From assembly GCA_050485405.1 (NCBI GenBank), contig JBJHBI010000014.1:6526-70525 (forward strand): a DNA stretch of 64,000 nucleotides. The letters are read 5' to 3'. How positions within the stretch are numbered: position 1 is the first letter of the stretch; every line of letters starts with the position of its first letter. Position numbers and translations under genes: made by a program. This document shows positions 27,298 to 36,396 of the stretch, piece by piece. A model generated the notes under the pieces. It was given only the letters and a program-made list of their open reading frames with translations, had not been told where the DNA came from and made no database searches. This stretch comes from Saliniramus sp050485405. Lineage in GTDB: Bacteria > Pseudomonadota > Alphaproteobacteria > Rhizobiales > Beijerinckiaceae.

Positions 27298-28278
27298 TCA
27301 GATATCGAAGGAAATCATGTTCTTCATGACCAGCACGCCGATCAGCATCCAGAAGGCGCACACGCCCAGGACGATCTTGCCGGCAAGCGTCAGCCAGAGC
27401 AGCTCGATATAGCTCGGGCTCGACAGATAGGTCAGCAGGGCGACGGTGAAGGGCAGGGCCGCGATGATCGCCGCCGAGGCCTTCGCCTCCATGCTCATCG
27501 CCTGGATCTTGCCCTTCATCTTCTTGCGCTCGCGCAGCACCCGCGACAGGTTCGAGATCGCTTCCGAGAGATTGCCGCCGGCCTTGGTCTGGATCGTGAT
27601 CACGGTGGCAAAGAACGACGACTCGGTGACGGGCACACGCTCGGCCATTCGCTCGAGCGCCTCCGAAAGCGGCACGCCCATGGCCTGCGCTTCCGTGACG
27701 AGGCGGAACTCGCTGCGGATCGGATCCTCGGTCGACGAGGCGATTTCGCGGATGCAGTCGCCGAGAGGCAGGCCGGCGCGGATGCCGCGCACGATGATGT
27801 CCATGGCGTTGGGAAGCTCGGTGATGAACTTCTCGATGCGCTTCTTCGCCAGATAACCGATGAACCAGTTCGGCAGCCCGAGAAGGCCCACGAAGGCGCC
27901 GAGCCCTGCGATGATGAGGCTGCCGCCGGTGAGGACGAAAAGGAACAGCCCGATCAGCAGGCCGGAGACGACGCTCAGGATGTAGAACCGCGACTTCGGC
28001 CAGTCGAGACCCGCATGGGCGAGGCGTTGTTCGAGAGACTTGGAACTGCGCCCGCGCTTCTCTTCGATCTCGCGCAGGGTCTGGGCGATCTGGTCGCGGC
28101 GCTGCGCCGCGTCACGGGGAACGCGCTCGATACGCTGGTTCGGCGCCCTGGCGAGCAGTGCCTCCTGGCGCTTCTCGGCGCGCTTCTCTCCGGACAGGAG
28201 AGGATACAGGAAGACCTGCGCCACGCCGCCGAAGGCGATGGCGATCAGGATGACGAGTATGATGTCGCGCATGTCCAT
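27298..28278 (-). CDS. tadB: Flp pilus inner-membrane platform protein TadB
   Basis: 326-residue T2SSF-domain protein and partner of TadC. N-terminal helix (IILVILIAIAFGGVAQVFL), cytosolic segment, paired helices near 95-140, the GspF core ELPNAMDIIVRGIRAGLPLGDCIREIA, and C-terminal helices. ATG 28278 is chosen because the upstream part of the open frame overlaps cpaF. It lies 18 bp upstream of tadC. Confidence 0.93.
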   Translation of the reverse strand: MDMRDIILVILIAIAFGGVAQVFLYPLLSGEKRAEKRQEALLARAPNQRIERVPRDAAQRRDQIAQTLREIEEKRGRSSKSLEQRLAHAGLDWPKSRFYILSVVSGLLIGLFLFVLTGGSLIIAGLGAFVGLLGLPNWFIGYLAKKRIEKFITELPNAMDIIVRGIRAGLPLGDCIREIASSTEDPIRSEFRLVTEAQAMGVPLSEALERMAERVPVTESSFFATVITIQTKAGGNLSEAISNLSRVLRERKKMKGKIQAMSMEAKASAAIIAALPFTVALLTYLSSPSYIELLWLTLAGKIVLGVCAFWMLIGVLVMKNMISFDI

Positions 28279-28306
28279 GGCGTTGTCCTGAATTCGCGAC
28301 GTCCCT

Positions 28307-29815
28307 TCAGACCGGTTCGCCTGCCGTTTCCATCGCGTCGAGGGCGGCCGCGAGCTGCTCCTCCACGCCGTAATACCGGGCCCGTTCCCAGAAGCCCGGA
28401 CGACCGACGCCGGTCGAACGATGCGCCCCGATGAGGCGTCCGTTCTGGTCTTCACCGAGAATGTCGTAGAGCACGATATCCTGTGTGATGATCACGTCGC
28501 CCTCCATGCCCAGCACCTCGGTGACATGGGTGATGCGGCGTGAACCGTCGCGCAGGCGCGCGGCCTGGACGATCACGTCGATGGAGGAAACGATCATCTC
28601 GCGGATGGTCTTCGACGGCAGGGCGAAGCCGCCCATCGTGATCATCGATTCGATACGCGACAGGCATTCGCGCGGCGAGTTGGCGTGCAGCGTACCCATC
28701 GACCCGTCATGGCCCGTATTCATCGCCTGGAGAAGATCGAAGGCCTCCGGGCCGCGGACCTCGCCGACGATGATGCGTTCGGGGCGCATACGCAGGCAGT
28801 TGCGCACGAGGTCGCGCATCGTCACCTGTCCCTGCCCCTCGAGATTGGGCGGACGCGTCTCGAGCCGTACCACATGCGGCTGCTGCAGCTGCAATTCCGC
28901 GGCGTCCTCGCAGGTGATGACGCGCTCGTCGTGCTCGATGTAGTTCGTCAGGCAATTCAAGAGCGTCGTCTTGCCCGAGCCCGTTCCCCCCGAGATGACG
29001 ACGTTGGCGCGTACTTTGCCGATGATCTTGAGAACCTCGGCGCCCGGCGGCGAGATCGCGCCGAACTTCACCAACTGGTCGAGGGTGAGCTTGTCTTTCT
29101 TGAACTTGCGGATGGTCAGGGCCGGGCCGTCGATGGCGAGCGGCGGGGCGATCACGTTGACGCGTGAACCGTCGGGCAGGCGCGCGTCGCAGATCGGGCT
29201 CGATTCGTCGACGCGCCGGCCCACCTGGCTGACGATGCGCTGGCAGATGTTCATCAGCTGCTGCTCGTCGCGGAAGCGGATATTGGTCAGCTGGATCTTG
29301 CCGTCCACTTCGATATAGGTCTTGCGGGCGTTGTTGACCATGATGTCGGCGATGTCGTCGCGCGCGAGCAGCGGCTCCAGCGGACCATATCCCAGGACGT
29401 CGTTACAGATGTCGTCGAGCAGTTCTTCCTGCTCCGCGATGGAGAGCACGACGTTCTTGAGCGCGATGATCTCGTTGACGATGTCTCGGATTTCCTCACG
29501 GGCGGAATCCGCATCGAGGCGCGCGAGCTGAGCGAGGTCGATCGCCTCGATCAGGGCGCCGAAGATCATGCTCTTGGTCTGGTAATACTCGTCGGAGCGC
29601 TGACGTGTCTCGATCGCGATCGGCTTCTGTCGGGCCGGCTCCGGCGGGGGCAGGGGATCGGCGTTGAACCCGCCGGATCCGCGCGGGGGATCGACCGGCA
29701 GCACCGGAACCGGCGTTTCGGCCTCCACGGATTCCGCTCGCGGTTCCGGCGCGGCCACGGGCATGCGCGGCTGTACCGGCTGCTGGTTTCCGATCGAGGA
29801 TCTCTTACCGAACAT
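28307..29815 (-). CDS. cpaF: Flp pilus assembly ATPase CpaF/TadA
   Basis: 502-residue type II/IV secretion ATPase that powers Flp pilus assembly. Walker A GGTGSGKTT is at about residue 275 and the Asp box, Walker B and His box follow (RPERIIVGEVRGPEAFDLLQAMNTGHDGSMGTLHANSPRE). The N-terminal about 100 residues are Pro-rich and probably disordered. ATG 29815 has AGAGAG 8 nt upstream; GTG 29824 is the alternative. Confidence 0.96.
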   Translation of the reverse strand: MFGKRSSIGNQQPVQPRMPVAAPEPRAESVEAETPVPVLPVDPPRGSGGFNADPLPPPEPARQKPIAIETRQRSDEYYQTKSMIFGALIEAIDLAQLARLDADSAREEIRDIVNEIIALKNVVLSIAEQEELLDDICNDVLGYGPLEPLLARDDIADIMVNNARKTYIEVDGKIQLTNIRFRDEQQLMNICQRIVSQVGRRVDESSPICDARLPDGSRVNVIAPPLAIDGPALTIRKFKKDKLTLDQLVKFGAISPPGAEVLKIIGKVRANVVISGGTGSGKTTLLNCLTNYIEHDERVITCEDAAELQLQQPHVVRLETRPPNLEGQGQVTMRDLVRNCLRMRPERIIVGEVRGPEAFDLLQAMNTGHDGSMGTLHANSPRECLSRIESMITMGGFALPSKTIREMIVSSIDVIVQAARLRDGSRRITHVTEVLGMEGDVIITQDIVLYDILGEDQNGRLIGAHRSTGVGRPGFWERARYYGVEEQLAAALDAMETAGEPV

Positions 29816-29879
29816 GTGGATCACTCTCTGCGCGATTGACGGTGGCCGGCTGCGCCCGATCGGGGCGCCGCCGTGAGGT

Positions 29880-31121
29880 TCAGGAAGCCGCTTTGCGCTT
29901 CAGGAATTTCGACAGGATCGGGTCGAGCAGGCCGGAACGCTTGGCCTTCATCTCCGAACGCCCGACGATGGTGGCCGCGAGCTCCGTGACGATCTCGGAC
30001 GGGCGGCAGCCCGGCTGCAGTTCCGCGAGCATCTGCCCGTTATTCGCAGCCGACCCGAAGAGCTGGGCGTCGAAAGGCATCTCCGCGCTGAGTTCGTGCC
30101 CGACCGCCTTCGCGAAATCAGCGGATGCGATCTCGGGTCGCTTCGGCAGTCCGACGCGGTTGAGCATCAGGCGCGGCGGATGATCGTTGGGCCGCTGCTG
30201 GCGCATCAGGTCGGCGAGGTTCTTCGCGTTGCGCAACGAGGCGAGTTCCGGCTCCGCCACGATGACGATGTCGTCGGCAGCCAGGAGGACGCGCCTCGTC
30301 CAGGCGCTCCAGACATGGGGCACGTCCAGGATGATGCAGGGCACGGTCGCGCGCAGGAGATCGAGCAGCTGGTCGAAAGCGGTCTCGGTCAGGTCGCAGG
30401 TGCGGTCGAGCACCGCAGGTGCTGCGAGCAGTGAGAGCTTTTCCGAGCATTTCGACATCAGGCGGTCGACCACGTTGGAATCGAGCCTGTCGGGAGCGAA
30501 GATCGCCTCGGCGATACCCTGGGGCGGGTCCTGATTGAAATCGAGACCGGCGGTTCCGAAGGCGATGTCGAGATCGGCGACGACGGTCGCCGTGTCGAGA
30601 TCGCGCGAGAACGACCAGGCGAGATTGTGAGCGATGGTGGAGGCGCCGACGCCGCCTTTCGCGCCGATGACCGCCACGATGCGGCCGACTGGATCGGCAC
30701 CGGGCGTCGAGAACAGGCCCGAGATCGCCCGGACCACGTCGACCGGCGAGAGCGGCGCGATCAGATAGTCGCTGACGCCCCGTCGGATCAGGTCGCGATA
30801 GAGCAGGACGTCGTTGACGTGGCCGACCACCAGCACGCGCGTGCCGGTATCGCAGACCTCGGAGAGCTCGTCGAGATTTCTCAGGAACTGCGTCTGTTCG
30901 GTCTGGCCGACTTCGAGAACGATCACGTTTGGTGTCGGGGCATGGGCGAAGGCGGCCACCGCGCCGGGGGCACCGCCCGCCTGGACGCGCAGATGCGCCT
31001 TCTGCATGCGACGGTCCGTGGCCGCCGCCTCCAGCGCCGTCGCGATGTCGGGCGAATCGCAAAACGCCTGGATCGTGACGCGCGGGACCGGCGCGATCAT
31101 GTCGTCTTCGCTGTGACTCAT
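29880..31121 (-). CDS. cpaE: Flp pilus localisation protein CpaE/TadZ
   Basis: 413-residue MinD/ParA-like protein that places the pilus apparatus at the cell pole. An atypical receiver domain occupies residues about 10-130, then the deviant Walker A IGAKGGVGAST at about 152-162 and the ATPase core DIAFGTAGLDFNQ, IILDVPHVW. Its stop lies 65 bp before cpaF. Neighbouring genes make the assignment secure. Confidence 0.94.
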   Translation of the reverse strand: MSHSEDDMIAPVPRVTIQAFCDSPDIATALEAAATDRRMQKAHLRVQAGGAPGAVAAFAHAPTPNVIVLEVGQTEQTQFLRNLDELSEVCDTGTRVLVVGHVNDVLLYRDLIRRGVSDYLIAPLSPVDVVRAISGLFSTPGADPVGRIVAVIGAKGGVGASTIAHNLAWSFSRDLDTATVVADLDIAFGTAGLDFNQDPPQGIAEAIFAPDRLDSNVVDRLMSKCSEKLSLLAAPAVLDRTCDLTETAFDQLLDLLRATVPCIILDVPHVWSAWTRRVLLAADDIVIVAEPELASLRNAKNLADLMRQQRPNDHPPRLMLNRVGLPKRPEIASADFAKAVGHELSAEMPFDAQLFGSAANNGQMLAELQPGCRPSEIVTELAATIVGRSEMKAKRSGLLDPILSKFLKRKAAS

Positions 31122-31182
31122 GACTTCATTGTCCTTCGTTCAAGACCGTGTCCTGCAGGGTTTCGCCGCCGCTCGTGCGTGA

Positions 31183-31962
31183 TCAGTTGCCGACATTGCT
31201 GATGCCGCCGCGTCCATCTTGCCGGTAGTTGGTGGACGGATCGTTGCCTTCGCGCAGATTCTGGATATTGGCCGAGCGCCGCACCGCATCCGGGGCTCCG
31301 GGCGTGCGCCCGCGCACGAGATCGACCGGATCGGCGATCTGGGCGGCGATGTTGCTCTGGGTGGCGCAGCCGTGGTTCCAGTAGGGTTCGTTGCGCATGT
31401 TGAAGCCCGCATCGCTGACGCCGAGATCCTGCGGCCAGAGCCCGCAAGGCCCCTCGACCTGCGCTGCCATGTGGCGGAAGGTCAGGCGGATCGGCGCGGC
31501 GAGGCCCGATTGCGTCGGTGCGTAATGAGAGACCGAATAAGCATTGGCCGGTATGCCCGCATCACGAAGCCGCGCACGGAGCGAATCGAGCGTGCGCGCG
31601 GCACCCGGTTCCGATCGGGGCACCTGGATGGTGATGCGCCCTTTGCCTTCCTTGCGGTACTTTTCCACGAAGGTGTCGAGATCCTCGGCCTGGCGGTCGT
31701 CGAGCCGGCTGCCACGCACGAAGATGTCGAGGTGATGCGGCTTGTCGGCGAGAACGATCGGATGCCGGTCCCGGTAATCGTAAGGGTAGATCGAACCGGT
31801 CTGCACCACCCGGTCCTGCGAGCAGGCGGCGAGGGCGAGCGCCGACAACGCGACGAGCGCGATGCCGAGGCCACGTGAGCCTGTCCTGATGGTGCGATTG
31901 GGCTGCGTCATGGCGGCATTCCTCGGGCGGATGGTCATTGTCTCTTGCGCAGTCGGGGTCAT
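31183..31962 (-). CDS. cpaD: Flp pilus lipoprotein CpaD
   Basis: 259-residue outer-membrane-associated lipoprotein of the pilus secretin complex. A signal peptide ends in the lipobox LALAAC, so the mature protein starts at the cysteine and is acylated; CpaD signature residues DIFVRGSRLDDRQAEDL and PCGLWPQDLGV follow. ATG 31962 is preferred (GGGAG upstream); later ATGs at 31938 and 31911 are possible. The first codons overlap or abut the cpaC stop. Confidence 0.9.
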   Translation of the reverse strand: MTPTAQETMTIRPRNAAMTQPNRTIRTGSRGLGIALVALSALALAACSQDRVVQTGSIYPYDYRDRHPIVLADKPHHLDIFVRGSRLDDRQAEDLDTFVEKYRKEGKGRITIQVPRSEPGAARTLDSLRARLRDAGIPANAYSVSHYAPTQSGLAAPIRLTFRHMAAQVEGPCGLWPQDLGVSDAGFNMRNEPYWNHGCATQSNIAAQIADPVDLVRGRTPGAPDAVRRSANIQNLREGNDPSTNYRQDGRGGISNVGN

Positions 31963-31976
31963 GGTCTCGTGCTCCC

Positions 31977-33569
31977 TCAATCCGCGATGAAGCCGAAGCG
32001 GCCGGGCGTTCCGCGCGCGGGCTGCGAGCTGCCGACGGTGCCGTACATCTGGTTGAAGCGCCCCATCAGCACGGCCTGCGGATCGAAGGCCTCGATGAAG
32101 CCGTCATCCGGGCGCGCGGCCTCGGCCTGCTCCATCGGCTTGGCGATGTAGGGCGAGACGAGGATCATCAGCTCGGTTTCCTGGCGCTGATAGTCGCGCG
32201 AGCGGAACAGGGCGCCGAGGATCGGCAGGTTCATCAGCCCCGGCATGCCGGCTGCGGTCTGTGACGTGCGGGTCGAGATCAGGCCGGCAGTCATCATGGT
32301 CCCGCCGGAGGGCAATTCGATGCTGGTTTCGGACTTGCGCACCTTCATGCCGGGAATGCCGCCCAAACTGTTCTCGAAATCGAGTTCCGACACTTCAGTG
32401 GAAACCCGCAATGAAATTCGGTTCTCCCCGAGAACTACCGGCGTGAAACTCAGGTCGATACCGAAAGGCTTGAATTCAGTCGTAGGTATACAAGCCCCCC
32501 CCGGACCCGGCTGGCATGTAGTCGTGATCACCGGTATTTCTCCGCCGGCCATAAAGCTTGCCGATTCACCAGATACGGCTACGAGTGTTGGTTCTGCGAG
32601 GGTGCGCGAGACGCCGGCCCTTTCAAAGGCCTGTAGGGTCGCGGTAACGTCGAAACCACTGCCGCCGAAACTCGCGGTGTACCTGCCGCGGGCGCTGTCG
32701 AGCCCGGGATTCAGTGGGAAGAGCGAGGTCATATCGTCCTTCGTCAACGCGCTCCAGCCGACATTCGTCTGGATGCCGAACTGCTTCGCTACGGCGCGGG
32801 CGACTTCGACCACGGCGACGCGTAGCATCACCTGGTCCTGCTCCTCGATCGTGAGGGAGTTGATAACCGCGCCGCGACCGCCGAGATCGCCACCCTGGCG
32901 CCCGACGAAGGCTTCCGCGATGTCGACGGCGTGCTGCGCCTGCGTGGCGCTCGCGACGGAGCCGGTGAGGATGATCGAATCGCCTGCCGGCTGGACGTCG
33001 ATGCGGGCGCGAGGGAAGGAGCGGCGCAACGTGTCGCGCAACTCCCCGAGTTCACGCCCAACCGAGACCTCGAGCGTCGCGAGCTGGCGGCCATCTGCAT
33101 CGAAGATGAAGACCGAAGTCTCGCCGTCCTGCTGGCCGATGAGGAATATCTTGCGCGTCGAGCGCACCACCGCGTTGGCGACGGCGGGGTTGGCGACGAA
33201 GACTTCCTTGGCGTCGCGCGGCAGGTCGATGATGATCGACTTGCCGATGCCGAGGCCGATGCGCCGGGTCCGCTGGCCTTCATGGTCGCCGATTCGCACA
33301 ACCGAATCGCCTCCGAAGGCCTGATCCGACCATTGCGAATCCTGCCAGGACGTCGTCTGACCCTTGCCGAAGCCGCCTTGTCCGCGCGCCTCGAAATCCT
33401 TCGCCTGCGCACCGACCGGGGCGAGATGCAGCGCGAGAGCCGCCGTTGCGCATAGCAGCGAGAGCCCGATGCCGCGCCTTGCCCTGATCTGACCGGATGC
33501 CGATCGAGGCGTCGCGCGCGGGCGGATCGGGGACGAGGTGGGCACTGCGGCTGTGCTTGCTGCGGTCAT
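31977..33569 (-). CDS. cpaC: Flp pilus outer-membrane secretin CpaC/RcpA
   Basis: 530-residue secretin through which the Flp pilus leaves the cell. A long N-terminal signal region (hydrophobic RGIGLSLLCATAALALHLAP, cleavage near AQAKD) is followed by the pilus N-domain (GKSIIIDLPRDAKEVFVANP), a BON-like fold, and the secretin domain with PVITT and VRKSETSIELPSGGTMMTAGL. ATG 33569 has a purine-rich site upstream; ATG 33680, near the cpaB stop, is an alternative. Confidence 0.94.
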   Translation of the reverse strand: MTAASTAAVPTSSPIRPRATPRSASGQIRARRGIGLSLLCATAALALHLAPVGAQAKDFEARGQGGFGKGQTTSWQDSQWSDQAFGGDSVVRIGDHEGQRTRRIGLGIGKSIIIDLPRDAKEVFVANPAVANAVVRSTRKIFLIGQQDGETSVFIFDADGRQLATLEVSVGRELGELRDTLRRSFPRARIDVQPAGDSIILTGSVASATQAQHAVDIAEAFVGRQGGDLGGRGAVINSLTIEEQDQVMLRVAVVEVARAVAKQFGIQTNVGWSALTKDDMTSLFPLNPGLDSARGRYTASFGGSGFDVTATLQAFERAGVSRTLAEPTLVAVSGESASFMAGGEIPVITTTCQPGPGGACIPTTEFKPFGIDLSFTPVVLGENRISLRVSTEVSELDFENSLGGIPGMKVRKSETSIELPSGGTMMTAGLISTRTSQTAAGMPGLMNLPILGALFRSRDYQRQETELMILVSPYIAKPMEQAEAARPDDGFIEAFDPQAVLMGRFNQMYGTVGSSQPARGTPGRFGFIAD

Positions 33570-33687
33570 GGCTGCTCTCTCTCGCGTGGGGCGGGCGCTG
33601 TGGCCTGCCACCTGGACCGTCCGCTTCGACCGGTCTCGGTCGTGGATCGGGTTGCGCATGCAAAAACGGGGTTCGGACATGGCGGCC

Positions 33688-34476
33688 TCAGGGGGTCGTC
33701 GTCTGGCGTGGGACGCCGAAGCGCACGATTGTGAGACCGCGGCGCTCGTCATCGAGTTCGTCCTCGGCGAGCTCCGCGTCGGCGAGCGAGCGCAGGGCGA
33801 GCGAGACGTGCCCGGTGCGCTGCGCGAGCGTCACGAGTTCGGCCTGGGCCGGCGTGAGTTCGAGCGTCGCGGTTTCGCCATCCGCACTCGGATTGCCCTG
33901 CGAATCGTTCTGAACGTTCCGGCCGATGGCCAGAACGCGGATGTTGCGCAGGATGATCTCGGTGGTCTGCTGGTCGCCGCCATCGTCGGTGCGGAAAGTG
34001 CGCAGCACGTCGACCCTGTCGTTCGGCAGGATGAACCCGCCGGCTGTCGCGGAGCCGCGTGTGTCGATCGAGATGGCGAGTGCGCGCTTGCCCGCCGGCA
34101 GGATCGCCGACATGAAGCCGCCGTTTTCGGAATGGATCAGGCGTTCGCGGCGAATCGGCTCGCCGGCGAGGATCTGGCTGCGCGCGAGGGATCCGGCGAT
34201 CTCGTCGAGGGCGTCAGGGCCGCCGGATCGAGTGATCATGCCGACCGGCACCGAATCGGCGGGCCAGGCCTGCCAGCGCAGATCGGCCCGGTTCAGGCGC
34301 CTGCCCATCGGGAGATCGGCCGCAGCGACGAGAACCTCCGTGGTGCTAATGGAGGGCTCCGAAACGGTCACGACCTCTCTCGGAGGCGGCGGCTCGTTGC
34401 CGCCGCGCATCAGGAACATGGCGCCGATACCGGCGGTTACGGCGATGCCGAGGACGACAATCTGGGCTCGTTTCAT
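33688..34476 (-). CDS. cpaB: Flp pilus assembly protein CpaB/RcpC
   Basis: 262-residue periplasmic pilus protein with an N-terminal membrane anchor (IVVLGIAVTAGIGAMFLM) and SAF/RcpC-type domains (TTEVLVAAADLPMGRRLNRADL, AISIDTRGSATAGGFILPNDRVDVL). It probably stabilises the secretin ring. The ATG at 34476 opens the main cpaBCDEF-tadBC run. A TTAACCAT octamer lies just upstream. Confidence 0.92.
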   Translation of the reverse strand: MKRAQIVVLGIAVTAGIGAMFLMRGGNEPPPPREVVTVSEPSISTTEVLVAAADLPMGRRLNRADLRWQAWPADSVPVGMITRSGGPDALDEIAGSLARSQILAGEPIRRERLIHSENGGFMSAILPAGKRALAISIDTRGSATAGGFILPNDRVDVLRTFRTDDGGDQQTTEIILRNIRVLAIGRNVQNDSQGNPSADGETATLELTPAQAELVTLAQRTGHVSLALRSLADAELAEDELDDERRGLTIVRFGVPRQTTTP

Positions 34477-34539
34477 GGCTGCTTGAATCCACGCGTCGCT
34501 TGAGTTGACACCGGGATTCGAGCACGCAAACGTCAACTT

Positions 34540-34547
34540 ATGGTTAA
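34540..34547 (-). promoter_or_regulatory. Candidate CtrA site upstream of cpaB
   Basis: The octamer TTAACCAT on the minus strand, the short CtrA recognition form of alphaproteobacteria, lies between flp1 and cpaB. The same octamer occurs upstream of flp2. Short and AT-rich in a GC-rich region, but not proof of binding. Confidence 0.4.
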
Positions 34548-34660
34548 TCAGACGTGTAGAAGCGGCCAGGGTCGAGAAAAAATACAATCAGGAATTTTTG
34601 GGGAGGCGCTGCAACGACCGTCTACCCGAGACTTCAGCATCCGCGAGTGAACGGACGCGA

Positions 34661-34843
34661 TCAGCTTTGCTGCTGATCGGGGGCGATGTTGTCGACGATA
34701 TATCCGAAGAGTTCGCGGACCGAATCACCGACAGTCTGCATGCTGGAAACGATCGCCACCGAGACGATCATCGCGATCAGCGCGTACTCGATTGCCGTCG
34801 CGCCGGATTGATCTGCGCCGAAACGCTGTAAAAACGTTATCAT
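34661..34843 (-). CDS. flp: Flp-type pilin subunit (flp1)
   Basis: 60-residue Flp/Fap prepilin. The leader is MITFLQRFGADQSG and cleavage after the Gly would yield ATAIEYALIAMIVSVAIVSS, the conserved hydrophobic Flp helix with the Glu-Tyr pair. GAGGA precedes the ATG. A second pilin gene lies 144 bp upstream. An 8-bp stem at 34658-34679 covers the stop codon and may limit read-through into cpaB. Confidence 0.93.
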   Translation of the reverse strand: MITFLQRFGADQSGATAIEYALIAMIVSVAIVSSMQTVGDSVRELFGYIVDNIAPDQQQS

Positions 34844-34935
34844 GACGCTATCCTCGGTGGGTGGGCTGACGCTCTAGCCGGTAAGGTCTTCCGCTCGCAT
34901 CCGGACCAGAATACTCCAAACGGATCAAACGTCTT

Positions 34936-34960
34936 GGACGGCGCGCAGTGCGCACCGTCC
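34936..34960 (-). terminator. Hairpin after flp2
   Basis: An interrupted 10-bp stem (GGACGG and GCGC arms, one mismatch) with a 3-nt loop lies between flp2 and flp1. No T-run follows, so it likely acts as an attenuator or 3'-end protector that keeps the upstream pilin message in excess. Confidence 0.5.
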
Positions 34961-34987
34961 GAAGGTCGTTCGGCACGATGCCGCAGA

Positions 34988-35164
34988 TCAGTTACCAGCC
35001 TGGGTCAGTTCATCCGACACTTCGTTGAACGTCGCGGTCAGATTGTTGCCCAGCGTGGTGAGCGCGGTGATGATCACGACGGCGACGAGGGCGGCGATCA
35101 GGCCGTATTCGATGGCGGTCGCGCCGGATTCGTCATTCGCGAAGCGGGAAAAAAGATTCTTCAT
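34988..35164 (-). CDS. flp: Flp-type pilin subunit (flp2)
   Basis: 58-residue Flp prepilin, short enough to be missed by length filters. It begins MKNLFSRFANDESG, with the processing Gly at position 14 followed by ATAIEYGLIAALVAVVIITAL, the hallmark of the major Flp pilin. The start has AGGAG upstream. As the first gene of the cpa locus with its own upstream region it is the likelier major subunit; flp1 may be a paralogue or minor subunit. Confidence 0.93.
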   Translation of the reverse strand: MKNLFSRFANDESGATAIEYGLIAALVAVVIITALTTLGNNLTATFNEVSDELTQAGN

Positions 35165-35613
35165 GGTGTTCTAAGCTCCTGTCACGGTTGCCTGTTGAGT
35201 TCCAGTGGCGTGCCGCTGCACGTCGTTGGAACGAGTTGGAAGTTAGACCGCCTCTGTTGCGATGAAGTTAATTTCATCGTCGAAACGAATTAATACTTGA
35301 AATGACGGTTTGATGGTTAACAAAGGGCTGTGTAATTATTTGATAGGCATGTTCATGCGCTCGGCTCATACGGGCGAATGCGGCGGGGCTCCAGCAATCG
35401 GATTCATCGGTATTCGTTCGATTGCTCTATGCTGCGGGAGGTATTGAAGCGGCGTGATCGTCATGCCCCTGTTCGCAGGCTCCTCGGGACGCTTCGACAG
35501 ATTGCCACCTCTGCGCGAATTTCGCTGGCCCAAGCCGGGCGGTTAGCCATTCATTCACCATTCCTCGCTAGAAAGGGCGTGTGATTCCAAGTGACCGCGA
35601 AGTGAGCGAACCC
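35165..35613. other. Divergent control region between flp2 and the plus-strand pilus genes
   Basis: About 450 bp without a convincing gene, clearly more AT-rich than its surroundings between 35230 and 35345. It holds the candidate CtrA octamer and presumably the promoters for flp2 (minus) and for the plus-strand pilus-related genes. No -35/-10 pair could be chosen with confidence. Confidence 0.55.
35313..35320 (-). promoter_or_regulatory. Candidate CtrA site upstream of flp2
   Basis: TTAACCAT on the minus strand about 150 bp upstream of the flp2 ATG, inside an AT-rich stretch. CtrA controls pilin genes in Caulobacter. Position and repetition upstream of cpaB support it. Confidence 0.45.
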
Positions 35614-36396
35614 ATGGCGCCTCGGCTTAACCGTGTAACCCGCAACGCCCGCATGACCCGCCCCTTGGGTATCGCGGTGGTCGCAGCCACTGCGCTGGCG
35701 CTCTTCACCGTCGATCGTTCGCCATGGCAGGCGACGGCCCAGGAAAGCGCCGGACCGGATGCCCCGGGAGGGCAGGAGGTCCACGAGAGCGTTTCCCAGG
35801 TCGAGCCGGGCGCCAACGTGCCGGCTCCCGATGTCGATACGACGCAGGCGACGACCGCTGCTCCCGCACCCGCAGCCCCGCGCAACGTCAGCGAGGCGCC
35901 GCTCACCGGTGCCGGCGCCGGCGGAAACGGCGCGGAAGTCGCCGCACCCGCCGCGCAGACGATCGCCATTCCCGAAGGTGCCGCCGCGACTGCACCCGGT
36001 TCCGGCGTTGCCGTCGATAACGGCGCCTTCGTCGTGCATGTCGATCATGCCAAGGTGGTGCGGCTGCCCGAGCGCACCCAGACGGTGATCGTCGGAAATC
36101 CGATCATCGCGGACGTGACCGTTCAGCGTAACGGCATCCTCGTGGTGACGGGCAAGAGCTTCGGCTCGACCAACATGATCGCCCTCGACAGCAGCGGCGC
36201 CCTTCTGGCCGAATCCATGATCAGCGTCCAGGCGCCGCGCGATTCCGTCGTCACGGTGCAGCGTGGTCTCAACCGCGAATCCTATTCCTGCACGCCGACC
36301 TGCCAGCCCTCGCTCCAGCTCGGAGACAATCCCGGCTTCTTCGACGGGGTCGGCGCCCAAGCGACGCAGCGCAACGAACTCGCGACCCGCCGCTGA
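35614..36396 (+). CDS. Stand-alone secretin N-domain (pilus assembly N-terminal domain) protein
   Basis: About 260-residue exported protein. After a signal-type helix (PLGIAVVAATALALFTV) comes an Ala/Pro/Gly-rich linker, then a T2SS/T3SS pilus N-domain of about 70 residues (VDHAKVVRLPERTQTVIVGNPIIADVTV) that parallels the N-domain of the neighbouring CpaC (residues with VFVANP, VEV). No secretin pore follows. The C-terminus has YSCTPTCQPSLQLGD with two cysteines. It probably contacts the secretin or the peptidoglycan. Possible starts: GTG 35581 (AAAGGG upstream), ATG 35614 and ATG 35653. Confidence 0.82.
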   Translation: MAPRLNRVTRNARMTRPLGIAVVAATALALFTVDRSPWQATAQESAGPDAPGGQEVHESVSQVEPGANVPAPDVDTTQATTAAPAPAAPRNVSEAPLTGAGAGGNGAEVAAPAAQTIAIPEGAAATAPGSGVAVDNGAFVVHVDHAKVVRLPERTQTVIVGNPIIADVTVQRNGILVVTGKSFGSTNMIALDSSGALLAESMISVQAPRDSVVTVQRGLNRESYSCTPTCQPSLQLGDNPGFFDGVGAQATQRNELATRR

